DNA of 64,000 nt from Bog-473 sp963706555 (GCA_963706555.1 OY970164.1:186001-250000); one strand, 5' to 3'. Numbered from the stretch's first letter, positions 1-9,271 are shown. Program-made: numbers and translations. Notes: a model not told the origin generated them from the sequence alone.

Positions 1-326
1 TCGAACGACTTGGGGTCGCCGGACTCGATGAGCGGACGGCCCGCGGTGGCATCCAGTCCTACGTAGGCGATCACCTTCCCATCGAACTGCCACCATTCGT
101 GGCCGGTCCCGTCGACCACGACCCGGGGTGCCCGGTCTGCGAACTTGGCTGGTACTCGGCCGACGAATGCATCACGAGGTTCCATCAGGTGGTCGTCTAC
201 CGAAACAATCGTGTAGGTCCGCTCCGCTTTCGGAGGGTCGGGTAGGAGCGTGACGGACTCGACCCGCGGCCGGTACCGGGGGTCGGTCTTCTTGCGATCG
301 GCGTGTTCTTCTTGGGTGACCGTCAC
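1..326 (-). CDS. Amidohydrolase-family protein, N-terminal part (runs off the window)
   Basis: Translating the minus strand from a GTG at 326 gives an open frame to the window edge, about 108 residues. An AGGAGG ribosome-binding site sits a few bases upstream. Residues about 37-45 read TIVSVDDHL followed by MEP, the metal-site segment that opens actinobacterial amidohydrolase-2 (ACMSD-like TIM-barrel) proteins. A related paralogue lies at 24670-25936 (TVISVDDHLVEPPDMFEGR there). It starts 35 bases after the end of another amidohydrolase on the same strand, so the two are probably cotranscribed. The family hydrolyses or decarboxylates cyclic or acidic substrates using a metal; the substrate here is unknown. 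The C-terminal half with the remaining metal ligands is outside the window. Confidence 0.85.
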   Translation of the reverse strand, partial: MTVTQEEHADRKKTDPRYRPRVESVTLLPDPPKAERTYTIVSVDDHLMEPRDAFVGRVPAKFADRAPRVVVDGTGHEWWQFDGKVIAYVGLDATAGRPLIESGDPKSF

Positions 327-360
327 CGAACCTCCTCCATGATCGCATCGAGCTGGACTC

Positions 361-1617
361 TCATTCGCCGACCTTGGCGGGAATAGGGATGTGGTACAAC
401 TCGGCAGCGTTGTCCTGAAAGATTCGCTGCCGAGCATGGTCGTCGAGACCGGCCAGTGCCATGGTCAGGCGCTCCCGGGGACTCGGATAGAGGCACGTCG
501 GATGCGGGATGTCCGTCTCGACCAGGACGTTGTTGACCCCGATGTTTTCAATCAGCTTTGCCGGCCCGATCTTCTCGAACCAGAACATCACGTATATGTG
601 GTCTCGAAAGTACTCGGTCGGTCGACGTTGGGCGAAACTGGCTTCCTCACCATCCCCGATCATCTCGTCCAAGTTGTACTCCAGCGCCTCGAGCAGGCTG
701 GGCACCCACCCGATGCCGCTCTCAGCCGAGACGATCTTCAGTTTGGGATAGCGATCGAAGAGGTCGCTCATGAGCAGGTTGGCAATGATCCGGACGTTAC
801 TCATCGTCACCAGAGTCGACAGCACGACCAAGCGCCTTTTCGGCGCGAACGAGTTCCACGCCTGACTGAGACCGGTGCTGGATGCATTGACGCTCGCCTG
901 CGTCCGAATGCGGCGCGAGGCGTCGACTTCCGCTTTGGTCATGCCTGAACCGATGTGGAAGTTCATCACCGCTCCCGACTGGTCGGCCAGGTCCCACATC
1001 GGCTCGAAGTACGGCTCGGGAAGTTCGGGTAAACCGATCAGCTCGGGCTTGTCGGACAGCGTGAAGCCGGTCATCCCATTATCGAGTAGGCGACCCATCT
1101 CTTTGACTGTGAGGTCCATGTCCCACACTGGGAGCATGGCCTGTGGGTAAAGGCGCCCGCCGGAATCGTGTTGCACCTCGACGAGGAAGTCGTTGTAGAT
1201 CTGCAGGACCACGAGCCGTTGAGCGAGATCTTCGATGGCAAAGATGTGATTCGAGGTGAAACCGATGCCGTTGGGATAGCAGACCTGAGCGTATATCCCG
1301 AGTGTGTCCAAGAGCTTCAGCCGCTCGCGGACGTCCCAGGCCGACGGGTCGATGCGGTCAAAGGGCTGCAGCACCTGCTGGCCCAAAGCTTTCTGACCGC
1401 CCGCGCCGATCACGTTCCCGCCGGTGCTACCCCACAGCTCGCCATCGAGATACCACCCAGTGACCCCATCAACAGTCTGCTGCCGGGGTACCTGGTCTTG
1501 CATCGATGCCGGCACTCGAGCCGACCACAGGTCGGGGGGTTCTGTGAAATGGGAATCACAGTCAATCAACAGGACATCAGTCGACAACTCGTCCGCACTT
1601 CCTACCGATTTCGACAT
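361..1617 (-). CDS. Amidohydrolase family protein (amidohydrolase-2, ACMSD-like)
   Basis: A 418-residue TIM-barrel metal hydrolase. The N-terminus carries LLIDCDSHFTEPPDLW, the family's modified metal motif; FHIGSG near the middle and ETDIPHP near the C-terminus supply the typical His and Asp positions. I chose the ATG at 1617 because GGGAGG lies just upstream; an in-frame start 57 bases earlier exists but adds an arginine-rich tail unlike the family. It precedes a second amidohydrolase by 35 bases on the same strand, suggesting an operon of paralogues. In actinobacteria such proteins often accompany CoA-dependent catabolic genes, as here, but the substrate cannot be read from the sequence. 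Confidence 0.9.
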   Translation of the reverse strand: MSKSVGSADELSTDVLLIDCDSHFTEPPDLWSARVPASMQDQVPRQQTVDGVTGWYLDGELWGSTGGNVIGAGGQKALGQQVLQPFDRIDPSAWDVRERLKLLDTLGIYAQVCYPNGIGFTSNHIFAIEDLAQRLVVLQIYNDFLVEVQHDSGGRLYPQAMLPVWDMDLTVKEMGRLLDNGMTGFTLSDKPELIGLPELPEPYFEPMWDLADQSGAVMNFHIGSGMTKAEVDASRRIRTQASVNASSTGLSQAWNSFAPKRRLVVLSTLVTMSNVRIIANLLMSDLFDRYPKLKIVSAESGIGWVPSLLEALEYNLDEMIGDGEEASFAQRRPTEYFRDHIYVMFWFEKIGPAKLIENIGVNNVLVETDIPHPTCLYPSPRERLTMALAGLDDHARQRIFQDNAAELYHIPIPAKVGE

Positions 1618-1722
1618 AGAACCTCCCTCAACACCGTTACGCGACCCGACCCGACGACATACGAGCCCTCCCATGTTACTTCACTCTCAGGCAATTATTC
1701 AACAGTGTAGTTGATTCAATGC

Positions 1723-1926
1723 TCACCCTATCCAGTCGGCTCCTGTCCCCGGGCGTATCAGGCCGCTCACGCAATTCAACAGCGTGGTCTTCCCCGCCCC
1801 GTTCGGGCCGACGATGCCGAATACCTCCCCTTCACTCACGTGGAACGACACATCGTTGACGGCTCGGACCCCGCCGAACTCAACGGTGATTCCTGCCACG
1901 TCGAGCATCACGTCGCCTTCACTCAT
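1723..1926 (-). pseudogene. Truncated ABC transporter ATPase (LivG-like), N-terminal stub
   Basis: From an ATG at 1926 about 67 codons encode the start of a branched-chain-amino-acid-type ABC ATPase: MLDVAGITVEFGGVRAVNDV and the Walker A motif GPNGAGKTTLLN. The frame then ends at a stop shortly after 'SGLIRPG', before the Q-loop, signature and Walker B. A complete ATPase of this type is about 250 residues, so this is a remnant. No partner permease is adjacent; the intact Liv-type system is at 16-21 kb. It may be the scar of a deletion between two transporter loci. Confidence 0.8.
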
Positions 1927-2095
1927 GTGACGCCGCCGAGTACCGTCCCCGACGGGACAGCCTCCGTGCTCTGTTGATCGACCAGGACTCCGTGGTCGAG
2001 CACCTACAGGGATGCTTGGGAACTCGGGCGGCGTCGAGGTTACGTTCTTCCGCTGAAATCGAACATCGTGTTGCGCTACGCCGCCGGTGAGAAGA

Positions 2096-2365
2096 TCAGT
2101 CACTTCTATCCGTCCATCGACACTTGGCACCCACTGCGGCCTGCTCCACAATTTCGCGCTCGTAGTCTGTCCACGCATTGCAGGAATTGTCGGTCCCCTC
2201 CGCCAGACCAAGTAAGTCGAACCACGGCGGCGCCGTGTTGCCCGTCCCGTACCGAGCACATTCGACATAAAGCTTGGATCCCCTCACGACGGCGACACTT
2301 CCCCGATCGATGACGCCTGTTCTCCACAAGAATACCTGAAGCTGGGCTGGCTTGTCTACGCGCAC
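2096..2365 (-). CDS. Small hypothetical protein, possibly a remnant
   Basis: An 89-codon open frame with ordinary amino-acid composition and a few runs that look like real protein, such as PPWFDLLGLAEGTDN and NAWTDYEREIVEQAA. I do not recognise the family. There is no clear ribosome-binding site and it lies in the 500-base space between the ABC-ATPase stub and the divergent acyl-CoA ligase, so it may be a leftover of a longer gene. The rest of the 1927-2438 interval shows nothing else I can support except the ligase leader. Confidence 0.25.
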   Translation of the reverse strand: MRVDKPAQLQVFLWRTGVIDRGSVAVVRGSKLYVECARYGTGNTAPPWFDLLGLAEGTDNSCNAWTDYEREIVEQAAVGAKCRWTDRSD

Positions 2366-2438
2366 GTTGATAGGGGGTTAGTATGTCATTCAGCACCGTG
2401 GCCCGAGAACGAAGTTCTCCAGGATTCGAGGGTGAATC

Positions 2439-4103
2439 ATGAGTAACGAACGAATTGTCCCAGACAGAACGGGTCCGTTCGAATACGCGCCTGCGCCTAT
2501 CTCTGGTGAGTTGCTAGGTCACTACGCCCAACAAGGCTACAGATCTACCGTAAATCTAGGCGCTCTTATGTCGCGCAATCAGAAGGAGTTCGGTTCTCTT
2601 CCGGCGGTTGTAGATGGCCCTGTAGCGCTCAGTTGGAGGGAACTGATCGACTTAGCCTCGCGGTATTCGGGGTTCCTTCACGCAAATGGGATCGGACCTG
2701 GTGACGTAGTTATGTGGCAACTACCGAACTGGTGGGAGTCCCTGGTGGTGGCCTATGGGGTGTGGGGCGCCGGCGCTATCAGCGCTCCAGTTGTTCCAAC
2801 ATACCGAGAGCATGAACTGCGCCATGTAGTAAAGATGCTCCGGCCGAATTGCGTTGTTGCGCCTAAATCATTCCGACAGGTCGACCATGTGGATCTTATC
2901 TCCGATGCCTGCAGTGCAGTTGGCTGGAACCCCAGAGTCCGTGTCGTCCTGAGAGGACACGCTCCGGGATGGAAGGACTTCAACGAAACTGTTTCGGCGA
3001 GCTCTTTCATAGCGCCAAATGTCAGCGTAGATGCTCCAGCACTAGTCGGATTCACCTCCGGCACCACGTCGGGCTCGAAGGGCGTAGCGCACAGCATTGC
3101 GTCATTTATCAGTTCGCCGATTGCATCCGCCAGACAGCGGGGCTACAGCTGGCGAGATAGGTCCTACGTGCCCGCCCCTTTGGCGCATGCCACCGGACTG
3201 CTCTCGGCTGTCGCTGTTCCAATATTCACGGGGTGTTCTGTGATCCTGCGTGATAGATGGGACGCCGAAAGAGCTGTTGAAGACATCACCACACTTGGTG
3301 TCACCTTTTCTTCAGGCGCTGCCATTTTTGTGGAGGAAATACTTTCGGCTCTGGATGCTCGCGGTCTTGATCGGCTAGAGCTCGCAGGATACACCTGCGG
3401 TGGGTCAAGCATACCCTCCAAACTAGCGATGTCCGCCGATGCGGTGGGTATGAACCCCGCTCGGTCCTGGGGCATGACTGAGTGCCCGAGTGTCACGTCC
3501 AGCGGGCCTTTCGAACCCCTCGAAGTGAGGTGTAATAGTGACGGCCGAATTACGCCTGGCTCTGAAGTTCGGATAGTTGACGAGAGCAACCGCCAGATCG
3601 GATACGACCAAGTAGGTGAACTCTTAGTACGGGGCCCTCAAAGAACACTTGGATATCTGCTCCCGGAACACACGGCACAGGCATTCGATGAAGAGGGCTG
3701 GTTCCGTACTGGCGACCTCGGGTTCATAACGATGGGCGGTGTCGTCACCATAACGGGTCGCTCGAAGGAAATCATCAATCGCGGGGGCGAAAAGATCTCC
3801 GGGCGTGAAATTGAGGAGATTTTGATAGAGCATCCCGGGATTATTGAGGCGGCCGTGGTTCCGGCCCCTGATCCTCGACTCGGGGAACAGCCGGCCGCCT
3901 TTGTCCGCTTCGTTACCGAACCGGTTGGCGAAGAAGAACTGATTCAATTTCTGCGTTCGTCGGGATTGGCCCCGCACAAGATTCCACGGCTGTGGCGCAG
4001 TGTTGACCAGCTTCCTAGAACAGCGTCCGGAAAAGTTAAGAAATACGTTCTGACCGCAGAAATCGCCGAGTCGATGTCCGGTCAAAAGAGGAGCGTCCAT
4101 TGA
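2439..4103 (+). CDS. Acyl-CoA synthetase / AMP-dependent ligase
   Basis: A 554-residue ANL-superfamily adenylate-forming enzyme that should activate a carboxylic acid with ATP and CoA. The P-loop-like motif GFTSGTTSGSKG is at about residues 204-215, the aromatic/Gly-Thr region SWGMTECP follows, then GWFRTGDLG, the hinge GRSKEIINRGGEKIS and the C-terminal catalytic lysine motif PRTASGKVKK. The overall shape resembles cyclohexanecarboxylate-CoA and 2,3-dihydroxybenzoate-AMP ligases rather than long-chain FadD, but substrate choice cannot be read. The ATG follows a GAGGG site. It is first in a plus-strand run with SDR, DUF35, thiolase and CoA transferase, consistent with a catabolic operon for a ring or side-chain acid. 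Confidence 0.92.
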   Translation: MSNERIVPDRTGPFEYAPAPISGELLGHYAQQGYRSTVNLGALMSRNQKEFGSLPAVVDGPVALSWRELIDLASRYSGFLHANGIGPGDVVMWQLPNWWESLVVAYGVWGAGAISAPVVPTYREHELRHVVKMLRPNCVVAPKSFRQVDHVDLISDACSAVGWNPRVRVVLRGHAPGWKDFNETVSASSFIAPNVSVDAPALVGFTSGTTSGSKGVAHSIASFISSPIASARQRGYSWRDRSYVPAPLAHATGLLSAVAVPIFTGCSVILRDRWDAERAVEDITTLGVTFSSGAAIFVEEILSALDARGLDRLELAGYTCGGSSIPSKLAMSADAVGMNPARSWGMTECPSVTSSGPFEPLEVRCNSDGRITPGSEVRIVDESNRQIGYDQVGELLVRGPQRTLGYLLPEHTAQAFDEEGWFRTGDLGFITMGGVVTITGRSKEIINRGGEKISGREIEEILIEHPGIIEAAVVPAPDPRLGEQPAAFVRFVTEPVGEEELIQFLRSSGLAPHKIPRLWRSVDQLPRTASGKVKKYVLTAEIAESMSGQKRSVH

Positions 4104-4237
4104 AAGCGCTGCTGTCGATTGAGCGAGCGTCGATCGGGCGAACCACCCCATTCAGGTCGATGAATCGGAGGGCAACTCATTGCCGCTTCGAGATAGCGGT
4201 TTGTCACTAAGGGTCAACTCATCGTAACGGAGGACTT

Positions 4238-5137
4238 GTGTTGAACGCGATCAACTTCAATGACCAGGTGGCTATCGTCACCGGCGCTGGGCGTGGATTG
4301 GGAAAAGCATACGCGGTTCTCTTGGCTTCTAGAGGCGCCTCCGTTGTCGTAAATGACATCGGATCGGTGGAGGGAGCGGACGTCGTTGACGAAATATCAG
4401 TATCGGGAGGCATCGCCGTCTCGACAACTCATGACGTTGCGACTCAACAAGGCGGAGAGGAACTGGTTCGCCTTGCGATTGAACGGTTTGGCCGTTTGGA
4501 TATTTTGATCCACAATGCTGGATTCACTGACGCAGCGCCATTTGCTAGCACGCCCCCAGAGATGGTTGAGAGGCAGGAGCGCATCAGCCTACTTCAGGCC
4601 TACTATGTGGGTCAGCCAGCATGGCGACAGATGTTGATCCAGGAATATGGACGGATCGTTTTGACGAGCTCTGGATCAATCTTCGGTGCGGAAGATCTGG
4701 GTGCATATGCGGCAGCAAAGTCGTCAATTTTGGGACTCGCTCAAACACTTCATGTGGAAGCGAGGCGCTCTGCGGCAGATTTACTTATTAATGTCGTTAT
4801 ACCGTCGGCCGAGACACGACTCACTAGAGCAGGAGTGTATCCGGAGCGGCTCGCTCCGCTCGCCGATCCCGCGAACGTAGCTGCTGCCGTGGGATTTCTT
4901 GCTAGCAGAGACTGCTCAGTTAACGGTCAATGGTTCCGGGTTGGAGGAACGTATGTGGGCCGCACATTTCTCGGCGTTACCGGCGGTTGGGCTTCTGGAC
5001 ATACTCCAATCACACCTGAGGAAGTGTCCGACCACATTGATGAGATCTGCGATCTCGGCGAATTCGCCGTACCCGCGGATATGACTGAACTTATGGACGT
5101 CATGCAGCGACGCATCGAAGCGGCTCTCGACGCATGA
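4238..5137 (+). CDS. SDR-family oxidoreductase (3-hydroxyacyl-CoA / HSD17B4-like)
   Basis: A 299-residue short-chain dehydrogenase. It has the cofactor motif TGAGRGLG at residues 15-22, NAG in the form HNAG at 92-95, catalytic Ser in VLTSSGSIFG and the YAAAK pair (Tyr157, Lys161). The GTG at 4238 is preceded by ACGGAGG at the right spacing. SDRs with an extended C-terminus like this one are related to the dehydrogenase domain of peroxisomal multifunctional enzyme and commonly oxidise 3-hydroxyacyl-CoA. It follows the ligase by 134 bases and precedes a DUF35/thiolase pair, fitting a beta-oxidation step. Confidence 0.9.
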   Translation: MLNAINFNDQVAIVTGAGRGLGKAYAVLLASRGASVVVNDIGSVEGADVVDEISVSGGIAVSTTHDVATQQGGEELVRLAIERFGRLDILIHNAGFTDAAPFASTPPEMVERQERISLLQAYYVGQPAWRQMLIQEYGRIVLTSSGSIFGAEDLGAYAAAKSSILGLAQTLHVEARRSAADLLINVVIPSAETRLTRAGVYPERLAPLADPANVAAAVGFLASRDCSVNGQWFRVGGTYVGRTFLGVTGGWASGHTPITPEEVSDHIDEICDLGEFAVPADMTELMDVMQRRIEAALDA

Positions 5138-5222
5138 AACCCATTCAGCGGTAGAGCAAAGTCAAATGTCGACGACGATGTCTGGGAAAGCTAACCACGA
5201 AGGTGAGATGGAGGTTACCGAT

Positions 5223-5585
5223 ATGATCCAACCGATCGCTGATCTTGTCGGACGATTGCCCGTCGGTGTGAGTCCATCCATCGCGAGCCGCTGCGCTAGC
5301 TGCAGTGGACAGATGTACCCAGCGGGTGCCGTCTGCATTCGATGCGGCGGCATTGAGACAGAGATTGTTGATCTACCGAGGGAAGGACTCCTCTACTCAT
5401 TCACTACGGTGCGCATATCTAGAGATCGAACAGCGCCGTATATTTTGGGATACGTTGATCTCCCCGGAGATGTGAGGGTTCTCGTTCGTTTGTCGGGAGA
5501 CGACTTGGCGATAGGCGCTGTCGTCGCTGCATCCGAAGACGGCACCTGGAAAGTCGTTGGACGGAAACGCGGACAAGGGAGCTGA
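5223..5585 (+). CDS. DUF35 / Zn-ribbon OB-fold protein
   Basis: About 120 residues. The N-terminal half has two zinc-ribbon knuckles, CASCSG and CIRCGG, spaced as in the rubredoxin-like part of DUF35 proteins; the second half is the OB-fold, with YSFTTVRISRDRTAPYILGYVDL. I prefer the ATG at 5223, nine bases after GGAGG; an in-frame ATG 57 bases upstream is possible. DUF35 proteins pair with SCP-x-type thiolases or aldolases and help bind the acyl-CoA. The thiolase starts two bases after this stop, so the two are translationally coupled and likely form a complex. Confidence 0.9.
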   Translation: MIQPIADLVGRLPVGVSPSIASRCASCSGQMYPAGAVCIRCGGIETEIVDLPREGLLYSFTTVRISRDRTAPYILGYVDLPGDVRVLVRLSGDDLAIGAVVAASEDGTWKVVGRKRGQGS

Positions 5586-5586
5586 G

Positions 5587-6738
5587 GTGGGAGAAGTCTT
5601 TATAGCTGGCGCTTCGATGGTCCCAATGGGAAAATACCCAAACTCTTCATACGCCGGTTTGGCCGCCCCAACGTTGCTTGAGGCATTAAGGGTAGCGAAA
5701 GTAGAGAGTACCGCCATTGAAGAATTGTATTGCGGTCATGCGTTCGGCGGCATGCTCACAGGGCAACGCATTGCTAAATCGATCGGGATCGGGGGCGTTC
5801 CCATCATCAATGTTGACAATGCCTGTTCGGGAGGTGCAACGGCACTGCATCTAGGTTACCGCGCAATCTCAGACGGGCGGGCGGACGTTGTCGCAGTGGT
5901 CGGCGTCGACAAACTGACGCAATTTGGTGGCGGCACTCTACCGTTGGTTGAAGAGGATACTGAGGTACAGGCTGGGATCGTAATGCCAGCGATTTATGCG
6001 ATGCGAGCGCAACGTTTTATGCATGACCGAGGAGTTAGACCCGACCAAGTAGCGGCCGTCAGTGTCAAAGCAAGAAAGCACGGGGCGTTGAATCCATTAG
6101 CGCAGTTTCGCAGTTTAGTCACTGTCGAGGAGGTATTAGCCTCCAAAATGATAGCGGATCCATTAACGTTGCTCCAATGTTGCCCAACGGGTGATGGCGC
6201 GGCCACGGTCATTCTCATTTCTGAAGAGAAGCGGAAGCGCCTGGAGGAGGCAACGCCAGCGGTAAAGATTTTATCCTCGGCCCTGCACTCGGGAACGATC
6301 GCCGCGGGATACCGAGACATGACCACGCCAAACATAACGATTGAGTGCGCTTCCGAAGCATTCGAAGCAGCCGGGATCAGCCCCGCAGACATCGATGTCG
6401 TGGAGCTTCACGACGCGTTCTCGATTGCTGAGTTGATTTACTACGAAGCCTTGAGCCTGTGTGCCAAGGGAGAGGCAGTCGCATTATTTGAGAAGGGAGA
6501 AACTACTTTCGGCGGAAGGGTTGTCGTTAATCCGAGCGGAGGATTGCTTGCAAAAGGTCACCCGGTCGGGGCTAGCGGCGTAGCTCAAGCTGTTGAAATC
6601 TTTTGGCAGTTGACTGCTCAGGCCGAAGATCGTCAAGTGGAAGGTGCGCGATTCGGTTTAACTCATGTAACTGGCGGGGGATTAACCGGTCTCGATCACG
6701 GAGCCTGCACCATTCACATTTTCGAAGCGGTGGGTTGA
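5587..6738 (+). CDS. SCP-x-type thiolase
   Basis: A 383-residue thiolase-superfamily enzyme expected to cleave a 3-ketoacyl-CoA. The nucleophilic cysteine is in VDNACSGGATALH (Cys80), ELHDAFSIAE supplies the first catalytic His, and GGLLAKGHPVGASG the second. I take the GTG at 5587 as start because AAGGGAG lies upstream and the preceding DUF35 gene ends at 5585. The retained cysteine argues for a thiolase rather than an Ltp2-type retro-aldolase. With its DUF35 partner it probably performs the chain-cleaving step of the neighbouring acyl-CoA pathway. Confidence 0.92.
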   Translation: MGEVFIAGASMVPMGKYPNSSYAGLAAPTLLEALRVAKVESTAIEELYCGHAFGGMLTGQRIAKSIGIGGVPIINVDNACSGGATALHLGYRAISDGRADVVAVVGVDKLTQFGGGTLPLVEEDTEVQAGIVMPAIYAMRAQRFMHDRGVRPDQVAAVSVKARKHGALNPLAQFRSLVTVEEVLASKMIADPLTLLQCCPTGDGAATVILISEEKRKRLEEATPAVKILSSALHSGTIAAGYRDMTTPNITIECASEAFEAAGISPADIDVVELHDAFSIAELIYYEALSLCAKGEAVALFEKGETTFGGRVVVNPSGGLLAKGHPVGASGVAQAVEIFWQLTAQAEDRQVEGARFGLTHVTGGGLTGLDHGACTIHIFEAVG

Positions 6739-6912
6739 TCTATGAGCATTGGCCCGCTCAACTCGTTTTGGCCCAGATCCAGAGCTCATGCTCGTGTGTC
6801 TCAGAAATGCGCGTGGCTCCTCTGCGTTCTGAAACAATTCAGCCACATTCTTGAAGGAAGGATGGGATCGGAAATTTGGGTGCTCCGGTTAGAACGACGA
6901 GGGGTTTGGTAG

Positions 6913-8160
6913 GTGGGACGTAGAAAGCATGCCACGAGGATGGCGGAACATTTGAACACTGACTCTCCTCTCGCTGGCCGGACAATCATCGATCTAACGA
7001 CGTTTCTGTCAGGACCGTTCTGCACTCAGATCCTCGCAGATCTCGGTGCTCGAGTAATCAAGATCGAACCGCCTACGGGTGACACGAGTCGCTCAATTCC
7101 ACCGTACTTTGTTGACGGATCCAGTGCTTACTACATGGGAATCAATCGTAACAAAGAGAGCGTGGCTATTGATTTGAAGTCACCGGCCGGTCAGGAGATC
7201 CTGAGAACTCTCATCTCTAAATCCGATGCTGTTGTGGAGAATTTCCGGCCGGGCGTGTGTGAGCGAATAGGACTTCCCATCGCCGAGTTGTTGTTGCGAG
7301 ACAGGCGACTCACCTGGGTTTCGATAAGTGGCTTTGGGCAGGACGGGCCGTGGCACGACCGTGTCGCATATGACATGGTCGTGCAGGCACTGTCAGGGGT
7401 CATGAGTCTCACTGGGGAGCGCAATGGAAATCCCGTGCGACTCGGTGTTCCTGCCGGAGACCTGGTGGCCGGCCTCTACGCTGCAATTGGTCTGTTGTCT
7501 GCCATGCTGGATCCTGGCAGCACTAATCGCCACGTAGATATTTCAATGCTTGATGGCCAGCTATCAATGCTCTCATATCAAGCGACATATTCTATGATTA
7601 GTAACGTGACGCCGGGGCCTCAGGGCACTGGCCACGACAGCATCGCAACATATCGGGCGTTTGTCGGCTCCGATCGTCGCAGCCTTGTCGTAACTGCTAA
7701 TACTGAGCGGATGTGGCGCTCGATGTGCGAGGTGCTCGGAGCGCCCGACTTGCCAAGCGACTCAAGGTTTGCAACTGCGGCAGCTCGGCTTGAGAATCAG
7801 GAGGAGCTCTGGAGCGAACTTGAGCCCAAGTACGGAACTGCGCCAGCTGCATCATGGGTCGAAGCCCTCAACGCAGCGAGTGTTCCTGCAGCCTTGATTA
7901 AGACTGTACCTGAGGCGATTGCCGATGCAGAGGAAAGTGGTCACGGTATGGTGGTTGAATTAACAAGCGACAAAGGCGAGCAGTTACGGACGTTACGGAC
8001 TCCGATTCGATTCGTGAACGCCGATCAAGCACGAAGTCGCTTCCCGCCACGACTCGGAGAGCACACGCAATCCGTCCTGAGGGAAATGGCTGAACTCTCT
8101 CAGGATGAGTTCCAATTCCTCATAGACTCAGGCATCGTGATAGCCCCTACGGGTTCTTGA
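6913..8160 (+). CDS. CaiB/BaiF-family (class III) CoA transferase
   Basis: A 415-residue family III CoA transferase, moving CoA between carboxylic acids. The N-terminal GRTIIDLTTFLSGPFCTQIL and LGARVIKIEPPTGD are typical, as are NRNKESVAIDLK and VENFRPGV. The catalytic aspartate should be Asp183 in GVPAGDLVAG. The GTG at 6913 has GAGGGG eight bases upstream; an ATG at 6940 is an alternative. It lies 174 bases after the thiolase on the same strand and could replace the ligase for CoA activation once the pathway is running, or act on a later intermediate. Confidence 0.92.
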   Translation: MGRRKHATRMAEHLNTDSPLAGRTIIDLTTFLSGPFCTQILADLGARVIKIEPPTGDTSRSIPPYFVDGSSAYYMGINRNKESVAIDLKSPAGQEILRTLISKSDAVVENFRPGVCERIGLPIAELLLRDRRLTWVSISGFGQDGPWHDRVAYDMVVQALSGVMSLTGERNGNPVRLGVPAGDLVAGLYAAIGLLSAMLDPGSTNRHVDISMLDGQLSMLSYQATYSMISNVTPGPQGTGHDSIATYRAFVGSDRRSLVVTANTERMWRSMCEVLGAPDLPSDSRFATAAARLENQEELWSELEPKYGTAPAASWVEALNAASVPAALIKTVPEAIADAEESGHGMVVELTSDKGEQLRTLRTPIRFVNADQARSRFPPRLGEHTQSVLREMAELSQDEFQFLIDSGIVIAPTGS

Positions 8161-8277
8161 TTGAATGGAACACAGGACGATTCGCAACTTGTCGCACTGC
8201 CAGCTAGTGGTCCGTCGCTGATTTAGCTCGGATAGACAAAGTGGCACCTGCCCTTGGTGACCCCTCCCCCGTTAGCC

Positions 8278-8747
8278 ATGACGGCCAAGCAACTCAAGGC
8301 CCTCGAACGGATGGCTCGTTCGACGTCGCTTCCGCACCGAAGGGTTGTTCAAGCGTCGCCAGTGCAACACGACGAACGACTCGATCCGTGCGTGGCGCCG
8401 GCGCTTCGAGGCAGAGGGGCGACGGCGCGGGTGAGATCGCACCGGGCGGGCCCGGCACGTCGTGGTTGCCCGAAGGCCCGGTCGAGGCGGTTGTGCATGA
8501 TACGCTCCATACCGCCCCTGATGACGGGTCAGCGCACTGGAGTACCAGGCTGATGGCCGAGCGTCACGGTATTGGCAAAGACACTGTGGCGCGCATCTGG
8601 AAGAACCACAACCTCAAACCCTGGAATGTCGACACTTTCAAGATCTCGACTTACCCGGACTTAGAGACCAATCTCATCGACGTGGTCCGGCTCTAGATGA
8701 ATCCGCCCGAACGGGCGATTGTCTTTTCCTTTGACGAAAAGTCCCAG
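8278..8747 (+). pseudogene. IS630-family transposase remnant
   Basis: The plus strand starts with ATG and MTAKQLKALERMARSTSLPH, then shifts frame and continues with SWLPEGPVEAVVHDTLHT, HWSTRLMAERHGIGKDTVAR and WKNHNLKPWNVDTFKIS. After a stop it reads NPPERAIVFSFDEKSQ. These are in the order and wording of actinobacterial IS630 transposases (HTH region, then the first DDE aspartate in FDEK). At least one deletion in the HTH, one frameshift and one stop are present, and the rest of the catalytic domain is missing. The remnant ends abruptly where P450-like sequence begins. Confidence 0.85.
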
Positions 8748-8801
8748 CATTGCTTTCTGTATAGAACGCCCGCGAAAGAGTCTGACGCACTTTGAATATC
8801 C
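8748..8801 (-). pseudogene. 54-bp cytochrome P450 fragment
   Basis: These 54 bases match 14502-14555 at about 50 positions with the same length. In the minus direction the longer copy encodes the P450 segment KVRQTLSTVFYTESN, aligned with VRRTLPPVFYTESN in the intact P450 at 22685-23878. The piece is fused directly to the end of the IS630 scar, so it marks a rearrangement breakpoint rather than a gene. Confidence 0.7.
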
Positions 8802-8888
8802 TATGGCGGCGAATCGTTCTCACTGAACAGCGAAGAAGTGTTTAGTAGCTACTTTGCCGTCTGAATCTGGGGACCGCGTCTTATCGAA

Positions 8889-9205
8889 TCAAAAGGCCTT
8901 GACCGAGTAACCGAGGTCGACGGGGATGATCGCACCCGTAACGAAGCGAGATTCGTCCGAGGCCAGCCACAGTACGGCATTCGAAACATCGCTCGGCTCG
9001 ACCCAAGGTTCAGGGATAAGGTTCATCCCCTTCATAATTGGAATGCAGTCTTCGACAGTCGGGTGTTCAAGGTCGGGGCGGAAGACCTTGAGGGTCATTT
9101 CGTTGATGACCAACATGGTGTTACAGGTTGCCGGGCAGATGACATTGACGCGGATGTGGTCCGCCCCGAGTTCATTGGCCATTGTCTTGGCTATGCCTAT
9201 GACGC
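8889..9205 (-). pseudogene. SDR oxidoreductase, 3' half of a gene split by an IS21 element
   Basis: The minus strand encodes IGIAKTMANELGADHIRVNV and ends with FVTGAIIPVDLGYSVKAF, the C-terminal half of a short-chain dehydrogenase. The 5' half lies at 11755-12282. Removing the IS element and one copy of the 5-bp duplication GACGC rejoins the frame exactly through AAKHGVIGIAKT, where the catalytic Lys sits. The whole protein would be about 275 residues and resembles mycofactocin-coupled SDRs. The gene was therefore intact until the insertion and is now probably non-functional. Confidence 0.9.
9201..9205. repeat. Target-site duplication GACGC, left copy
   Basis: GACGC directly precedes the terminal TGTGAATCACG of the IS21 element and is repeated at 11755-11759 after its other end. 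Five bases is a usual length for this family. Confidence 0.9.
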
Positions 9206-9271
9206 TGTGAATCACGATCGAAAACGGCAGCGCGAAATGGTCGAAAACGGCAGCAGTTCGGTTGTGTGAAG

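Noticed and set aside
5587..6738. Reading the DUF35/thiolase pair as a steroid side-chain retro-aldolase (ChsH2-Ltp2 type)
   Set aside because: The thiolase keeps the nucleophilic Cys (NACSGG) and both His motifs, which favours ordinary thiolytic cleavage.
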